This document shows, piece by piece, positions 19,232-28,443 of a stretch of DNA of 64,000 nucleotides; position 1 is the first letter of the stretch, and each line of letters begins with the position of its first letter. The notes under the pieces are model-generated. The model was not told the origin of the DNA. It was given only the letters and a program-made list of their open reading frames with translations, and ran no database searches. This DNA is from Vibrio hannami (GTDB taxonomy: Bacteria; Pseudomonadota; Gammaproteobacteria; Enterobacterales; Vibrionaceae): positions 186,001-250,000 of the forward strand of contig NZ_JARQZP010000007.1 of assembly GCF_029589055.1 (NCBI RefSeq). Direction: 5' to 3'. A program made the translations under genes and the position numbers.

Positions 19232-21287
19232 GTCATTGGAAGAACTTAGCCGCAAAGGTGCGATTCGTCAGCTGGACTACCAGTTTGCTAAATTTGTTTA
19301 TTCGCTGGAGTCCGCTTCTGAGGAATCGCAATCGGCTGAGCAACTGGCGTTTATCGCTGGAGTAGTCAGTGCAGAGTTGGCAAAAGGACATATCTGCATT
19401 CGTCTGAATGAGTTTGATTTTTCCAGAGAGTTGGGTGTTTTCGGTCAGCAGCAAGCTACGCTGATTGAAATGCTAGATGGTGTCGACTGGAAGTCGCTGT
19501 TTTCTGCATCAGCTAGTGTTGGTCTGCCGGGTGATACAAAACCACTGATTTTTGATGGTGAAAGGCTGTACCTGCAAAGATACTGGTTCTATGAAGAGAC
19601 TCTGGCGAACAAGCTGAAAGCGATAAGCCAGCCGATTGATATGTCTTCGGATGAAATCTCAGCGCTGAAAACAACCCTTGATCAGCTGTTTGCCCGTGAA
19701 TATGGTTTTCTGTTTACTGCCCTGCAAGAGAGCGATGGCAATATACTTAACCGACAACAGTTAGTTTGTGACCATCTGGATATCGTGGATACTGAGTCAC
19801 TGAACTGGCCTGCTATCGAAAAGGTTCTATCTAATGCAGATAAAGCAGAGCAATTGTCTGAGCTGGATAAACTCGTGCCTCTAAGTCATTGCATCAACTG
19901 GCAGAAGGTTGCAGCAGCAGTTTCACTCACACGTCGATTTTCGGTTATTTCCGGTGGACCGGGTACGGGTAAAACCACAACGGTTGCAAAGTTGCTCGCA
20001 GCTCTTGCAGAGCAGAGTTATCGGGCTGGTCAGACACTGAATATTAAGCTGGTTGCTCCTACCGGAAAGGCGGCGGCCAGATTAACTGAGTCATTAGGAA
20101 AGGCGATAGGCGGTTTGCCGGTCAGCAAGGAAATCAAGGCATTGATTCCGGAAGAAGGCAGCACCGTTCACCGATTGCTTGGTGCCATCCCGGGCAGAGC
20201 TGAGTTCAGACATAACGCGAGCAATCCGCTTCATTTGGATCTATTGATAGTCGATGAAGCATCTATGGTCGATCTGCCAATGATGTATAAGCTTATCGAT
20301 GCACTTCCTTCTCATGCAAGGCTTATCCTACTGGGCGATAAAGACCAGTTAGCTTCCGTGGAGGCTGGCGCAGTGCTAGGGGATATATGTTCTTTCACAG
20401 AGCAAGGTTATAGCCGGAATCAGGGATTGTTGCTTTCTCAGTTAACTGGCCATCAAAACTTTAAGATCTCGGAACAAGGAACATCTACGCTTTCTGACAG
20501 TTTGTGTATGCTGAGAAAGAGCTATCGTTTTGATGCACGATCGGGAATAGGGCAGCTTGCCAGAGTAACCAACGAAGGTGTGGTTTCTGAGCTAGCTGGC
20601 GTATTAACCCGTTTTGACGATATCGCTTTGTACCCACTGGATGATGCTTATTACCAACATATGATTGATTCTGTGGCGGGAAGGTATTCAGGTTACCTCA
20701 ACCTGATCTCTGAGGCTGAAACAAGCACCGGAGATAAACAAATAGTACTAATAAAAGATAGCCTGAAATGTTTTAGTCAAACCCGCTTATTGTGTGCGGT
20801 TAGAGACGGTGAATATGGAATTTCAGGGCTCAACTCCAAAATTGAAAAGACCCTGGCAAAAAAAGGATCGATTTCACCTGGAGATGATCTTTGGTATTCA
20901 GGCAGACCCGTAATGGTCACTAAGAATGATTATTCGCAGGGTTTATATAACGGTGATATAGGTATTTGCTGTATTAATAATGAGCTAAAATTGAAAGTTT
21001 ATTTTGAGCTGCCGGATGGAACGATTAAGTCGATATTGCCAAGTCGGGTTCCCGAGCATGAGACAGCCTTTGCCATGACGATACACAAATCTCAAGGTAG
21101 TGAATTTAGTGCTCCGGTTATGGTATTGCCGCCACAGTTTTCCCCAGTGTTAACTAAAGAGCTGATTTATACCGGAATTACCCGTGCTAAGGAGAGCCTC
21201 TCTATATATGCGGCGCAAGAGGTTTTAGCAAAAGGGATAAGAACCAAAACAGAGAGAAATAGCGGGTTAAAACACAAATTAGCCTAA
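19224..21287 (+). CDS. recD: Exodeoxyribonuclease V alpha subunit RecD
   Basis: A 687-aa superfamily 1 5'-3' helicase. Walker A ISGGPGTGKTTTVAKLLAAL lies at about residue 250, then LVAPTGKAAARL, LLIVDEASMVDLPMM, LLGDKDQLASVEAG, and near the C-terminus AFAMTIHKSQGSEF and LIYTGITRAKE. RecD is the fast motor and regulates nuclease activity at Chi. The frame is open from 19197, but AGGAG at 19212-19217 selects the ATG at 19224, which gives an 8-bp overlap with recB. The gene ends in a perfect terminator. Confidence 0.96.
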   Translation: MLKSLEELSRKGAIRQLDYQFAKFVYSLESASEESQSAEQLAFIAGVVSAELAKGHICIRLNEFDFSRELGVFGQQQATLIEMLDGVDWKSLFSASASVGLPGDTKPLIFDGERLYLQRYWFYEETLANKLKAISQPIDMSSDEISALKTTLDQLFAREYGFLFTALQESDGNILNRQQLVCDHLDIVDTESLNWPAIEKVLSNADKAEQLSELDKLVPLSHCINWQKVAAAVSLTRRFSVISGGPGTGKTTTVAKLLAALAEQSYRAGQTLNIKLVAPTGKAAARLTESLGKAIGGLPVSKEIKALIPEEGSTVHRLLGAIPGRAEFRHNASNPLHLDLLIVDEASMVDLPMMYKLIDALPSHARLILLGDKDQLASVEAGAVLGDICSFTEQGYSRNQGLLLSQLTGHQNFKISEQGTSTLSDSLCMLRKSYRFDARSGIGQLARVTNEGVVSELAGVLTRFDDIALYPLDDAYYQHMIDSVAGRYSGYLNLISEAETSTGDKQIVLIKDSLKCFSQTRLLCAVRDGEYGISGLNSKIEKTLAKKGSISPGDDLWYSGRPVMVTKNDYSQGLYNGDIGICCINNELKLKVYFELPDGTIKSILPSRVPEHETAFAMTIHKSQGSEFSAPVMVLPPQFSPVLTKELIYTGITRAKESLSIYAAQEVLAKGIRTKTERNSGLKHKLA

Positions 21288-21303
21288 ATAAACCATATAA
21301 ATT

Positions 21304-21331
21304 AAAGGCTTAACCAATAGGTTAAGCCTTT
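21304..21331. terminator. Bidirectional terminator after recD
   Basis: A perfect 12-bp stem, AAAGGCTTAACC / GGTTAAGCCTTT, with an AATA loop. It sits between recD and a small minus-strand ORF and can serve both. Confidence 0.9.
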
Positions 21332-21342
21332 AACTTTTCTGA

Positions 21343-21528
21343 CTAAGCATTAGCGACCGCTTTAGAGAATGTAATATTCCTAATTTGGTGCCTTTTCTGA
21401 CAGTGGAGAATCATTTTCTTAACACTCTCGTTTACCGGAAAAACGCAATGAACGTTTAGCCCGTTAAGAAAATCATTTTCCGCCATATCAATAAAACTCT
21501 GGGCAGAATTACATACAATTGTTTTCAT
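21343..21528 (-). CDS. Small hypothetical protein, 61 aa
   Basis: A 61-aa ORF (start MKTIVCNSAQSFIDMAENDF, end SKAVANA) with no signal peptide or membrane segment and three cysteines. I do not recognise the family. The frame extends four codons upstream; I chose the ATG at 21528, though its ribosome site is weak. In its favour, it ends 11 bp from a perfect bidirectional terminator, with 187 bp free upstream for a promoter. It could still be a chance ORF. Confidence 0.45.
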   Translation of the reverse strand: MKTIVCNSAQSFIDMAENDFLNGLNVHCVFPVNESVKKMILHCQKRHQIRNITFSKAVANA

Positions 21529-21715
21529 ATCTGTGCTCAAAAAGATTTGGTTTTATGCTCCCCGCTTTTCCGTATGGGAGTGGCATCCTTCACTTATGAG
21601 CCAACTGAGCAAGTAAATTTTATAACTTTGTTGTACAAAAAAAGCACTAAGAAATACTATTTTTACTGCTTTTTTATAACTATTTGTTTTAGAAAATAGT
21701 TTTATTGAAATTATC

Positions 21716-23053
21716 TTAAACGTTTAAGGCAAGAATCTTTGACCTACGCTGATAATTGTAGAGATCTTGCTTTTCCATTGGTAAATCGGAAACCGGAATT
21801 TCGTAGAAACCCTGCTCCCTGAACCAGTGCAGGCTGTGGGTGGTTAGAACAAATATTCTGTCGATTCCCAGAGTTTTTGAATGCTGTCTGATGTGATTCA
21901 GCAGAACCAATCCTCGGTTGCCATCTCGGTAATCCGGATGAATAGCAACACATGCCATCTCTGCCATACGATCTTCAATATAGGTGTAAAGAGCAGCACA
22001 GCCGATAATAAGGCCATCTTTTTCTATGATGGTGAACTTGTGAATCTCTTGTTCGAGCTGTTCTCTGGAACGACGAACCAGGATACCTTGTTCTTCCAGT
22101 GGACGAATTAAGGCTAAAATACCGCCAATATCGTCGATTTGCGCGATTCGAGTCTGTTCGGCACTCGCCATTACCACCTGCGTTCCGATACCATCCAGTG
22201 AGAACAACTCCTGAATTAAAGCGCCATCTTCTTGATAGCTGACAAGGTGGCTTCTCGCGACTCCGGCTCTGCACGCTGTTATTGCGCCTCGTAAGAAGCG
22301 CAAAGTACCTGAACTATTGTCTTTCGATTGATCCTGATCTTCTTCAAGTGCTTTAAGAATACTTTCGGCTTCACTAGGGAATAGTTCCGCCATAACTTCA
22401 CCATTTTCACCAATAATGCCTTGCTCTGAACAGAAACCTATCAGCTTATCTGCTTTCAGGCGGATAGCTACCTGGGTAGCGACTTCTTCAGAGAGCAAAT
22501 TGAAAGATTCGCCGGTTACAGAGCCAGCGACAGGCCCTAGCAAAACAATTGAGCCTTGATCCAGCACCTGATTAATGGCTTTCGTATCTACTCTTCTAAC
22601 TTTACCGCTGTGACAGTAATCAACGCCATCATCAACGCCTAAGGGCTGGGCGATAATAAAGTTTCCGCTAATCACATTAAGTTGAGTCCCTGCCATTGGG
22701 GTATTGTTAAGGCTCATGGACAGGCGGGCAGTGATAGACAACTGGAGCTGCCCTGAAGCCTGCATTGCCAGGTTTAAGGCTTGTTCATCGGTAACTCGGA
22801 TCCCTTTGTGATAAGGCGTCTCACAGTGATTTAATTTCAGAAGATGGTTAATCTGCGATCTTGCTCCATGGACCAGGACAATTTTGACTCCCAGGCTATG
22901 TAGCAGGGCTATATCACTGATAATGTTCGTGAAGTTTTCGGCATCAAAAGCCTCTCCGCCAAGCATTATCACCATGGTTTTACCCCGGTGTGCGTTAACG
23001 TAAGGTGTCGATTGTCTGAAACCTTTAACTAAGGCTGTACTTCTGCTCTTCAT
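21716..23053 (-). CDS. argA: Amino-acid N-acetyltransferase ArgA
   Basis: A 445-aa N-acetylglutamate synthase, the first step of arginine synthesis. The N-terminal amino-acid-kinase-like domain includes [15 protein letters not shown] and [16 protein letters not shown]; the C-terminal GNAT acetyltransferase includes [23 protein letters not shown]. The frame extends to a TTG at 23077, but the ATG at 23053 aligns with the E. coli start (MVKERKTELVEGF against [12 protein letters not shown]). Two ArgR boxes 30-70 bp upstream indicate arginine repression. E. coli has amiC next; here the neighbour is a Vibrio-type membrane protein. Confidence 0.95.
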   Translation of the reverse strand: MKSRSTALVKGFRQSTPYVNAHRGKTMVIMLGGEAFDAENFTNIISDIALLHSLGVKIVLVHGARSQINHLLKLNHCETPYHKGIRVTDEQALNLAMQASGQLQLSITARLSMSLNNTPMAGTQLNVISGNFIIAQPLGVDDGVDYCHSGKVRRVDTKAINQVLDQGSIVLLGPVAGSVTGESFNLLSEEVATQVAIRLKADKLIGFCSEQGIIGENGEVMAELFPSEAESILKALEEDQDQSKDNSSGTLRFLRGAITACRAGVARSHLVSYQEDGALIQELFSLDGIGTQVVMASAEQTRIAQIDDIGGILALIRPLEEQGILVRRSREQLEQEIHKFTIIEKDGLIIGCAALYTYIEDRMAEMACVAIHPDYRDGNRGLVLLNHIRQHSKTLGIDRIFVLTTHSLHWFREQGFYEIPVSDLPMEKQDLYNYQRRSKILALNV

Positions 23054-23081
23054 AGATGCCTGATACTTAGAATACAAGTTG

Positions 23082-23120
23082 ATTGAATTATTATTTGATT
23101 ATTTTGAATTAAAATTCATT
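23082..23120. promoter_or_regulatory. ArgR operator (two ARG boxes)
   Basis: Box 2 (23103-23120) holds the perfect palindrome TGAAT-TAAA-ATTCA. Box 1 (23082-23099) reads ATTGAATTATTATTTGAT, with two mismatches to the 18-bp ARG box. They are 3 bp apart, the usual spacing for an ArgR hexamer, and lie directly upstream of argA. Confidence 0.85.
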
Positions 23121-23263
23121 TTTATTCAATGGTTTTTTATGAGCTTTTGAGATATGTATCTTGAGCCGCCTCCTGTTATACTCAGATTAAGACATTTCAT
23201 TACGTTTTATTGAAGCTGTGTCATCAATTTATGTAATACAATAAAGATAACTAAATAACTATT

Positions 23264-23731
23264 ATGGCTGATATGTCTAAGGAACAGTTGCGAAACTCGG
23301 AGCGAGAAGTTCAGAGGCTAAAGAAAGCGATGCTTTTAGTAAGCATGCTCATCTTACTGTTGGTTGCTGGTGCAGTGAGTGTCATCTTGAATCGGCACTT
23401 AGAGAAAGAGGCCATGCAAAACAGAGAAGCTATCTATGGCGTCTGGATAGAGCAAAATGTACCTAAGTTTGCCAGAGACAGATTCGTTGTGAGTGAAGGT
23501 GGTATTCTGGTTAACGAGAGGATCATAGATACTCAGTATACTTTTGACGGTAGCGAACTCACATATGTATATGGTGAAACGCAATATGTATATAAGGTGA
23601 AAGAGCAAGAGGATGAAAGCATTGCTTTAATCAGAGTTAAACCAGCTCATTACCTCTCTACTTTTGTTTTACAAGGTTCGGAAGAATTATTAGAAGCGGA
23701 TACGTTAGCAGAAGAAGCCGAACATCAATAA
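23264..23731 (+). CDS. Single-pass membrane protein, DUF2850-like
   Basis: A 155-aa protein with a charged N-terminus, one membrane segment (MLLVSMLILLLVAGAVSVIL, about residues 23-42) and a roughly 110-aa domain predicted outside the cytoplasm (GVWIEQNVPKFARDRFVVSEGGILVNERIIDTQYTFDG). It resembles the DUF2850 family, which I recall as restricted to Vibrionaceae; function unknown. It lies divergent from argA and 21 bp before mltA, so the two may be co-transcribed and the protein may act at the cell envelope. That link is inference. Confidence 0.75.
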   Translation: MADMSKEQLRNSEREVQRLKKAMLLVSMLILLLVAGAVSVILNRHLEKEAMQNREAIYGVWIEQNVPKFARDRFVVSEGGILVNERIIDTQYTFDGSELTYVYGETQYVYKVKEQEDESIALIRVKPAHYLSTFVLQGSEELLEADTLAEEAEHQ

Positions 23732-23752
23732 ATATACTTAACGGACAGAACA

Positions 23753-24916
23753 GTGTTTAAACCTCTATTTCCGGCAGCGTGTGCTGCTTTTTTATTTGGT
23801 TGTGCTCAACCAGTTGATATGGGACAGCAGTATTTTGGTACTGAATTCGAGTCGAACTTAAATCAGGTTGAGTCTATTGAATCCCATCAACCTCGTGACT
23901 TCACTACGTTTTCCAAACAAGCTGAACAGGTGGTTGAAAACTCTCCCTCTATGGCAGAGAAATATAAGCCTCTTTATGATCAACTCAATGCCTGGATTCT
24001 CCAGAGCGGCGATCCGTCTGAGTTAGCAAACTATGGTGTTCAGCTTGCCCAATTAGGTGGCGGGGATAAAAAGGGTAATGTACTGTTTACTGGCTATTTT
24101 TCTCCGGTGATTGAGATTCGCCATCAGCCTGACGATGTGTACAAATATCCTCTTTATGCCAAGCCTGATTGTTCGGAAGATTGCCCGACAAGAGCGCAAA
24201 TTTATGATGGTGCGCTTGATGGTAAAGGACTGGAGTTGGGTTATGCTTCCAACATGATAGATCCTTTTATTATGGAAGTGCAGGGAAGTGGTTTTGTTCA
24301 TTTTGATGACGACGATACCCTTGAGTACTTTGCTTACGGTGGCAAAAACAATAAAGCGTATGTCAGCATTGGTAGAGTGTTGATTGACCGAGGGCAGGTA
24401 CCACGCGAAAAAATGTCGTTAAAGGCGATAAAAGAGTGGGTGATGGCAAATGATGAAGAGACGGTAAGAGAGCTGCTGGAGCAGAATCCTTCCTTTGTAT
24501 TCTTCCAGCCAAAACCTGACAACGCCGTTCGTGGCACTGCAGGGATCCCTTTGCTTCCAATGTCATCGGTTGCTGGTGATCGAGAATTGTTTCCAATGGG
24601 AACGCCTATATTGGCGGAAGTACCGCTTCTTAATCCGGATGGTAGCTGGAGTGGAGCGCATCAGCTAAAGCTTTTAATCGTTCTGGATACTGGTGGAGCG
24701 GTGAAGGAGAACCATCTTGATTACTACCACGGCATGGGGCCAAGAGCAGGCACAGAAGCTGGTCATTACAAACATTTCGGTCGGGTTTGGAAGCTTGGAA
24801 TGGAGAGTACAGCAACAGAAAAACCATGGCTGACTGCTGAGGAAGTAAGGTTGCAGCAGGAGCTTAAAAGCAAGGCTGAAAGCACAGAAGAAACGCAACC
24901 CATTGCTTCGAATTAG
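23753..24916 (+). CDS. mltA: Membrane-bound lytic murein transglycosylase A
   Basis: A 387-aa outer-membrane lipoprotein starting at GTG. The lipobox is LFGC with Cys17. It has the MltA domain (GYFSPVIEIRHQ, MEVQGSGFVHFDDDDTLEYFAYGGKNNKAYVSIGRVLID) and a C-terminal 3D domain (LIVLDTGGAVKENHLDYYHGMGPRAGTEAGHYKHFGRVWKL) with catalytic-type aspartates. MltA cleaves peptidoglycan between MurNAc and GlcNAc, forming 1,6-anhydro-muropeptides. Ampicillin-type recycling permease AmpG, which imports such products, is coded 7 kb away. Ends in a terminator hairpin. Confidence 0.94.
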   Translation: MFKPLFPAACAAFLFGCAQPVDMGQQYFGTEFESNLNQVESIESHQPRDFTTFSKQAEQVVENSPSMAEKYKPLYDQLNAWILQSGDPSELANYGVQLAQLGGGDKKGNVLFTGYFSPVIEIRHQPDDVYKYPLYAKPDCSEDCPTRAQIYDGALDGKGLELGYASNMIDPFIMEVQGSGFVHFDDDDTLEYFAYGGKNNKAYVSIGRVLIDRGQVPREKMSLKAIKEWVMANDEETVRELLEQNPSFVFFQPKPDNAVRGTAGIPLLPMSSVAGDRELFPMGTPILAEVPLLNPDGSWSGAHQLKLLIVLDTGGAVKENHLDYYHGMGPRAGTEAGHYKHFGRVWKLGMESTATEKPWLTAEEVRLQQELKSKAESTEETQPIASN

Positions 24917-24956
24917 TACATACTGATTCAACAGATTTCAGGCTAGACTTTTTACT

Positions 24957-24987
24957 AAAGAGTGCGTATAAAACGCACTCTTCTTAT
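24957..24987 (+). terminator. Rho-independent terminator of mltA
   Basis: Stem AAGAGTGCGT (24958-24967) / ACGCACTCTT (24973-24982) with a 5-nt loop, followed by a U-rich CTTATTTCT tract. It lies between mltA and tcdA. Confidence 0.85.
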
Positions 24988-25012
24988 TTCTATCTTTAAC
25001 CGGGAACAAATC

Positions 25013-25822
25013 ATGCGCGAACTAGACACGCCAGCATCAGATTCATATGACCAGAGATTTGGCGGTACTCGTCGGCTTTACGGTAACAGTGAAGTTGAGA
25101 TTTTGCGTGCCGCACATGTGTGTGTTGTCGGAATAGGAGGCGTTGGCTCCTGGGCCGTTGAAGCTCTGGCAAGAACGGGGATTGGTGAACTGACGTTGAT
25201 CGATATGGACGACGTATGTGTGACCAACATTAACCGTCAGATCCATGCTATGACAGGCACGGTTGGTCAAAGCAAGATAGAAGTGATGGCAGAGCGGGTA
25301 AAGCTAATTAATCCAGATTGTAAAGTGAATCTGATTGATGATTTTATTACTCCGGAAAACATCAGTGAGTACATCACTAAAGATTTTGACTATGTTCTTG
25401 ATGCTATAGATAGCGTTAAGCCTAAAGCAGCGCTTTTGGCATACTGTCGTAGTAACAAGATTAAAGTTATAGCTACTGGTGGTGCTGGTGGACAGGTTGA
25501 TCCGACTCAAATTCAGGTCGTAGATCTGGCTCGTACGATTCAGGATCCTCTTGCAAAGAAAATCAAAGATAACCTGCGCCGCTTTTATAACTTCAGTAAA
25601 AATCCGCAGCGCAAGTTTGGTATTGAGTGTGTATTCTCTACCGAGCAGCTAAAATATCCTCAAGCGGACGGCAGTGTTTGCTCAACAAAGGCTACCGCTG
25701 AAGGCCCCAAAAAAATGGACTGTGCCAGCGGTTTTGGCGCAGCGACGGTTGTAACCGCAACTTTTGGTTTTGTGGCGGTTTCCCGTATTATTGAAAAGCT
25801 GCTATTAAAACACAGTAAGTAG
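25013..25822 (+). CDS. tcdA: tRNA threonylcarbamoyladenosine dehydratase TcdA
   Basis: A 269-aa E1/ThiF-like enzyme (also called CsdL). It has the nucleotide-binding motif VCVVGIGGVGSWAVEALARTGIG (about residues 33-55), MDDVCVTNINRQ and the late CSTKATAEGPKKMDCASGFGAATVV. It cyclises t6A37 of tRNA to ct6A using ATP. In E. coli the Csd sulfur-transfer proteins partner with it, and csdE and csdA follow here. The frame opens at a GTG at 24962, but that lies in the mltA terminator; the ATG at 25013 is preferred. Confidence 0.93.
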   Translation: MRELDTPASDSYDQRFGGTRRLYGNSEVEILRAAHVCVVGIGGVGSWAVEALARTGIGELTLIDMDDVCVTNINRQIHAMTGTVGQSKIEVMAERVKLINPDCKVNLIDDFITPENISEYITKDFDYVLDAIDSVKPKAALLAYCRSNKIKVIATGGAGGQVDPTQIQVVDLARTIQDPLAKKIKDNLRRFYNFSKNPQRKFGIECVFSTEQLKYPQADGSVCSTKATAEGPKKMDCASGFGAATVVTATFGFVAVSRIIEKLLLKHSK

Positions 25823-25828
25823 TTTTAT

Positions 25829-25931
25829 CTCGTTCCCACGGTCTCCGTGGGAATGCATACCGAAATTACCAAATGCTATGTGGTGTCATTAACCCACAGT
25901 ATGCATTACCACGCTGGAGCGTGGGAACGAG
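25829..25931. repeat. MITE-like repeat with 32/33-bp terminal inverted arms
   Basis: A 103-bp element between tcdA and csdE. Left arm CTCGTTCCCACG...GAATGCATAC (25829-25860) and right arm GTATGCATTA...GGGAACGAG (ending 25931) are near-perfect complements. It codes for nothing and splits what would otherwise be a tight operon. A half copy of the same arm is at 41419-41450. Confidence 0.8.
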
Positions 25932-25943
25932 CGGACTAGATAT

Positions 25944-26375
25944 ATGAACTTCCCAACAACACCTTTTCCATCTGAAATTTCTGCCGAAGATATTGTTAGC
26001 ACCATGTCTGCATTTAAAGGCTGGGAAGATAGGTATCGTCAAGTTATTCAGTGGGGTAAGAAGCTCCCCAAAATGCCTGATGAGCTAAAGGCTGAAGAAG
26101 TGGTTGTTGCCGGATGTGAAAGTCAGGTCTGGCTGCAAAGCCGATATGAAGACGGAAAGTGGTATTTCTGTGCTGATTCCGATGCCCGTATTGTCCGTGG
26201 CCTGATAGCTTTGGTGATGGCGGCATACAACGAGAAATCAGCTGAAGAGATACAGAGTTTTGATATCAATGGTTACTTTGAAAAGCTTGGTCTGATAGAG
26301 CATCTGAGTGCATCTCGTGGCAATGGGTTGAAGGCGATTATAGAGACTATCCAAGCTACAGTATCCAAAAACTGA
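25944..26375 (+). CDS. csdE: Cysteine desulfuration protein CsdE (SufE family)
   Basis: A 143-aa SufE-like sulfur acceptor. The acceptor cysteine is Cys58 in EEVVVAGCESQVWL, matching Cys61 in E. coli CsdE. KGWEDRYRQVIQWGKKLP near the N-terminus is also characteristic. It accepts persulfide sulfur from CsdA and passes it on, with TcdA as a partner. It lies on the same strand as tcdA, separated by a palindromic repeat, and converges with csdA, the reverse of the co-oriented E. coli order. Confidence 0.9.
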   Translation: MNFPTTPFPSEISAEDIVSTMSAFKGWEDRYRQVIQWGKKLPKMPDELKAEEVVVAGCESQVWLQSRYEDGKWYFCADSDARIVRGLIALVMAAYNEKSAEEIQSFDINGYFEKLGLIEHLSASRGNGLKAIIETIQATVSKN

Positions 26376-26513
26376 CTTACATTTTGTTCCGATGCTGTGA
26401 AGTGGGAATACTCATAGAGATTGCAAAGTCAGGTATGCAATTCCAACGGTGATCGTGGAAATGATGCGACCAGATACTCTTAAAAGCGAACTTAGGCAGA
26501 CCGTTGTTAGGTT

Positions 26514-26607
26514 TGATGAATATGGTGGAACGAACATACAAGGGCATGGATGCCCTTGTTTAAACGATCAGGGAAGACTTGAGTGGTTCGTGGAACCATA
26601 TTCGTCA
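26514..26607. repeat. Long-arm palindromic repeat, copy 1 (subtype with GGGCATGGATGCCC)
   Basis: Left arm TGATGAATATGGT...ACGAAC and right arm GTTCGT...ACCATATTCGTCA pair with few mismatches. The interior has a second hairpin, CAAGGGCATGGATGCCCTTG. It lies between convergent csdE and csdA, where it could form a bidirectional terminator-like stem. Related elements are at 46.1, 47.6, 52.4 and 62.8 kb. Confidence 0.8.
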
Positions 26608-26624
26608 AGCCGATTCTATATGCG

Positions 26625-27830
26625 TCACAATATATCTAACGCTTTCTCCAACGCAGAGATCAGCTTCTCTACATCCTCAAGCGTGTTATAAATCCCAAAA
26701 GAAACCCTAACAGTTCCCGGAATGTCGAATGCATCCATTAACGGATGGGCACAGTGATGACCACTGCGAACGGCGATTCCCTGCTTGTCTAATAGCGTAG
26801 CTATATCTTCATGATGAACGCCTTCCATCACAAAGCTGATCACACTTGAACCGGGTTGGTATCCAATCACTTTAATATCGTCATCGAGTGCGATTAGCTT
26901 CTGGTAAGCCGTTTTTTGAAGCGTGGAGATATGATTTTCTATTTCAGGCCTATCGAAAGATTGATACCAGTTAATCGCCTCAGCTAATGCTATGGCTCCG
27001 GCGATATTTGGTGTTCCTGCTTCAAATTTCCCCGGGAGTTCAGAGTAGGTTGTTCCACCAAAAGATACTTTTTGTACCATCTTCCCGCCACCATGCCACG
27101 GTGGCATTTGCTCCAGAAGCGCTTGTTTGCCATAAAGAACACCAATCCCGGTCGGTGCGTAGAGCTTGTGACCTGAGAAGACGTAAAAATCAGCATCAAG
27201 ATCCGCTACATTAACCTCTTCATGTACCACGCCCTGTGCGCCGTCAATAACAACCTTCGCCCCGACGTTGTGGGCTTCAGAAATCATGGCTTCAATTGGG
27301 TTTCTGGTCGCAGTGACATTAGTGGTTTGCGCTATAGCAACCAGTTTTACCTTATTGCTTAGTAAAGACTCATAGGCATCCTGACAAAGATGACCATCAG
27401 CTTTTACCGGAATAGGAATAACGGTAGCTCCTGTCTGCTCTGCGACGATTTGCCACGGGACAATATTAGCGTGATGCTCTGATTCACCTACAAGAATCAC
27501 ATCACCTTCCTGGAGCGTACTTCTCGCGTAGGTTTGAGCGATAAGGTTAAGTGCTTCCGTTGCTCCGCGAGTCCAGACAATCTCTTTCGGGCTGTTTGCA
27601 CCAATAAATTGAGAAACCAGTGCTCTGGCCTGCTCAAACTGATTGGTTGCATGGGCGGTTAGGCTATGACTACCGCGATGGACGTTTGCGTTTTGCATGC
27701 TGTAATAGCGCTTTATCGCTTCGATAACACATGCTGGTTTTTGTGTCGTGGCCGCACTATCAAAATAAACTAGCTCGCTGTTATCTAATGCTGGAAATTG
27801 CTGGCGAATACTGGTTACATCAAAACTCAC
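26625..27830 (-). CDS. csdA: Cysteine desulfurase CsdA
   Basis: A 401-aa PLP enzyme of the SufS/CsdA class. It has YFDSAATTQKP near the start, VIDGAQGVVHEEVNVADLDADFYVFSGHKLYAPTGIGVLYG (with the PLP-binding Lys in SGHK) and the catalytic cysteine in VRSGHHCAHPLMD (about residue 357). It removes sulfur from cysteine as a persulfide and passes it to CsdE. It lies 15 bp downstream of yajL on the minus strand and is probably co-transcribed with yajL and the panE-type gene. Confidence 0.94.
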   Translation of the reverse strand: MSFDVTSIRQQFPALDNSELVYFDSAATTQKPACVIEAIKRYYSMQNANVHRGSHSLTAHATNQFEQARALVSQFIGANSPKEIVWTRGATEALNLIAQTYARSTLQEGDVILVGESEHHANIVPWQIVAEQTGATVIPIPVKADGHLCQDAYESLLSNKVKLVAIAQTTNVTATRNPIEAMISEAHNVGAKVVIDGAQGVVHEEVNVADLDADFYVFSGHKLYAPTGIGVLYGKQALLEQMPPWHGGGKMVQKVSFGGTTYSELPGKFEAGTPNIAGAIALAEAINWYQSFDRPEIENHISTLQKTAYQKLIALDDDIKVIGYQPGSSVISFVMEGVHHEDIATLLDKQGIAVRSGHHCAHPLMDAFDIPGTVRVSFGIYNTLEDVEKLISALEKALDIL

Positions 27831-27845
27831 TTTGGTCTCTTTCCT

Positions 27846-28442
27846 CTATTCGCCTAATTCGTTGTAGTGAAGGTTTGGCAGAGTCACCATAGGTTCGGCA
27901 ACTTTCCACGCATGCTCTTTTCCGGACAAGCGAATAATAATTTCCATTGCAAGCTCAAGAGCAGAGCCTGGTCCCTGGCTCGTGATCAGCTTATTGTTGA
28001 TGTCCGTTGTTACACGTTTTACACGCCAAAGTTTCTCTGGGATATGCTCCTGAAAAGAAGGGTGACAGGTCATGAGTGCACCCGGGTAGATATTATGGGT
28101 TTGCAGAACCAGAGCAGGGGCTGCACAGATAGCCGCCATCCAGCGTCCATCATACTTTTGTTGCTTAACCATCTCGACAAGGAGAGTGCTGTCTCTGAAT
28201 ACTTCACTACCGGCAACCCCGCCGGGCAGGGCAATTACATCAAACTCTTCATCAGCGACATCAACCAGCTTGCAATCTGCAGTCAGAGTCACGCCCCGGG
28301 AAGCTTTCATTGTTAGGTTACCATCAAAATCGGCACTGGCAGTGGTTACATCGTAACCAGCTCGAACAAGGATATCTATGATGGTAATGGCTTCCATCTC
28401 TTCTGTTCCCGGAGCAATCGGGACAAGTACTTTTTTGCTCAT
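27846..28442 (-). CDS. yajL: DJ-1/YajL family protein (deglycase/chaperone)
   Basis: A 198-aa DJ-1/PfpI family protein beginning MSKKVLVPIAPGTEEMEA with the conserved Glu16 and nucleophile Cys106 in MAAICAAPAL. YajL is described as a covalent chaperone against oxidative protein damage and as a glyoxal-adduct deglycase, though the latter is disputed. It lies 1 bp after the panE-type gene and 15 bp before csdA. CQuick comparison to E. coli YajL: same length class and motif positions. Confidence 0.88.
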   Translation of the reverse strand: MSKKVLVPIAPGTEEMEAITIIDILVRAGYDVTTASADFDGNLTMKASRGVTLTADCKLVDVADEEFDVIALPGGVAGSEVFRDSTLLVEMVKQQKYDGRWMAAICAAPALVLQTHNIYPGALMTCHPSFQEHIPEKLWRVKRVTTDINNKLITSQGPGSALELAMEIIIRLSGKEHAWKVAEPMVTLPNLHYNELGE

Positions 28443-28443
28443 G

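Noticed and set aside
22111..22274. Minus-strand ORF inside argA in another frame
   Set aside because: It lies wholly within argA and is rich in arginine and serine, as expected of an out-of-frame shadow.
26449..26691. An 80-aa plus-strand ORF between csdE and csdA
   Set aside because: It runs through the palindromic repeat and into the 3' end of csdA on the opposite strand, has no ribosome site, and has no recognisable protein features.
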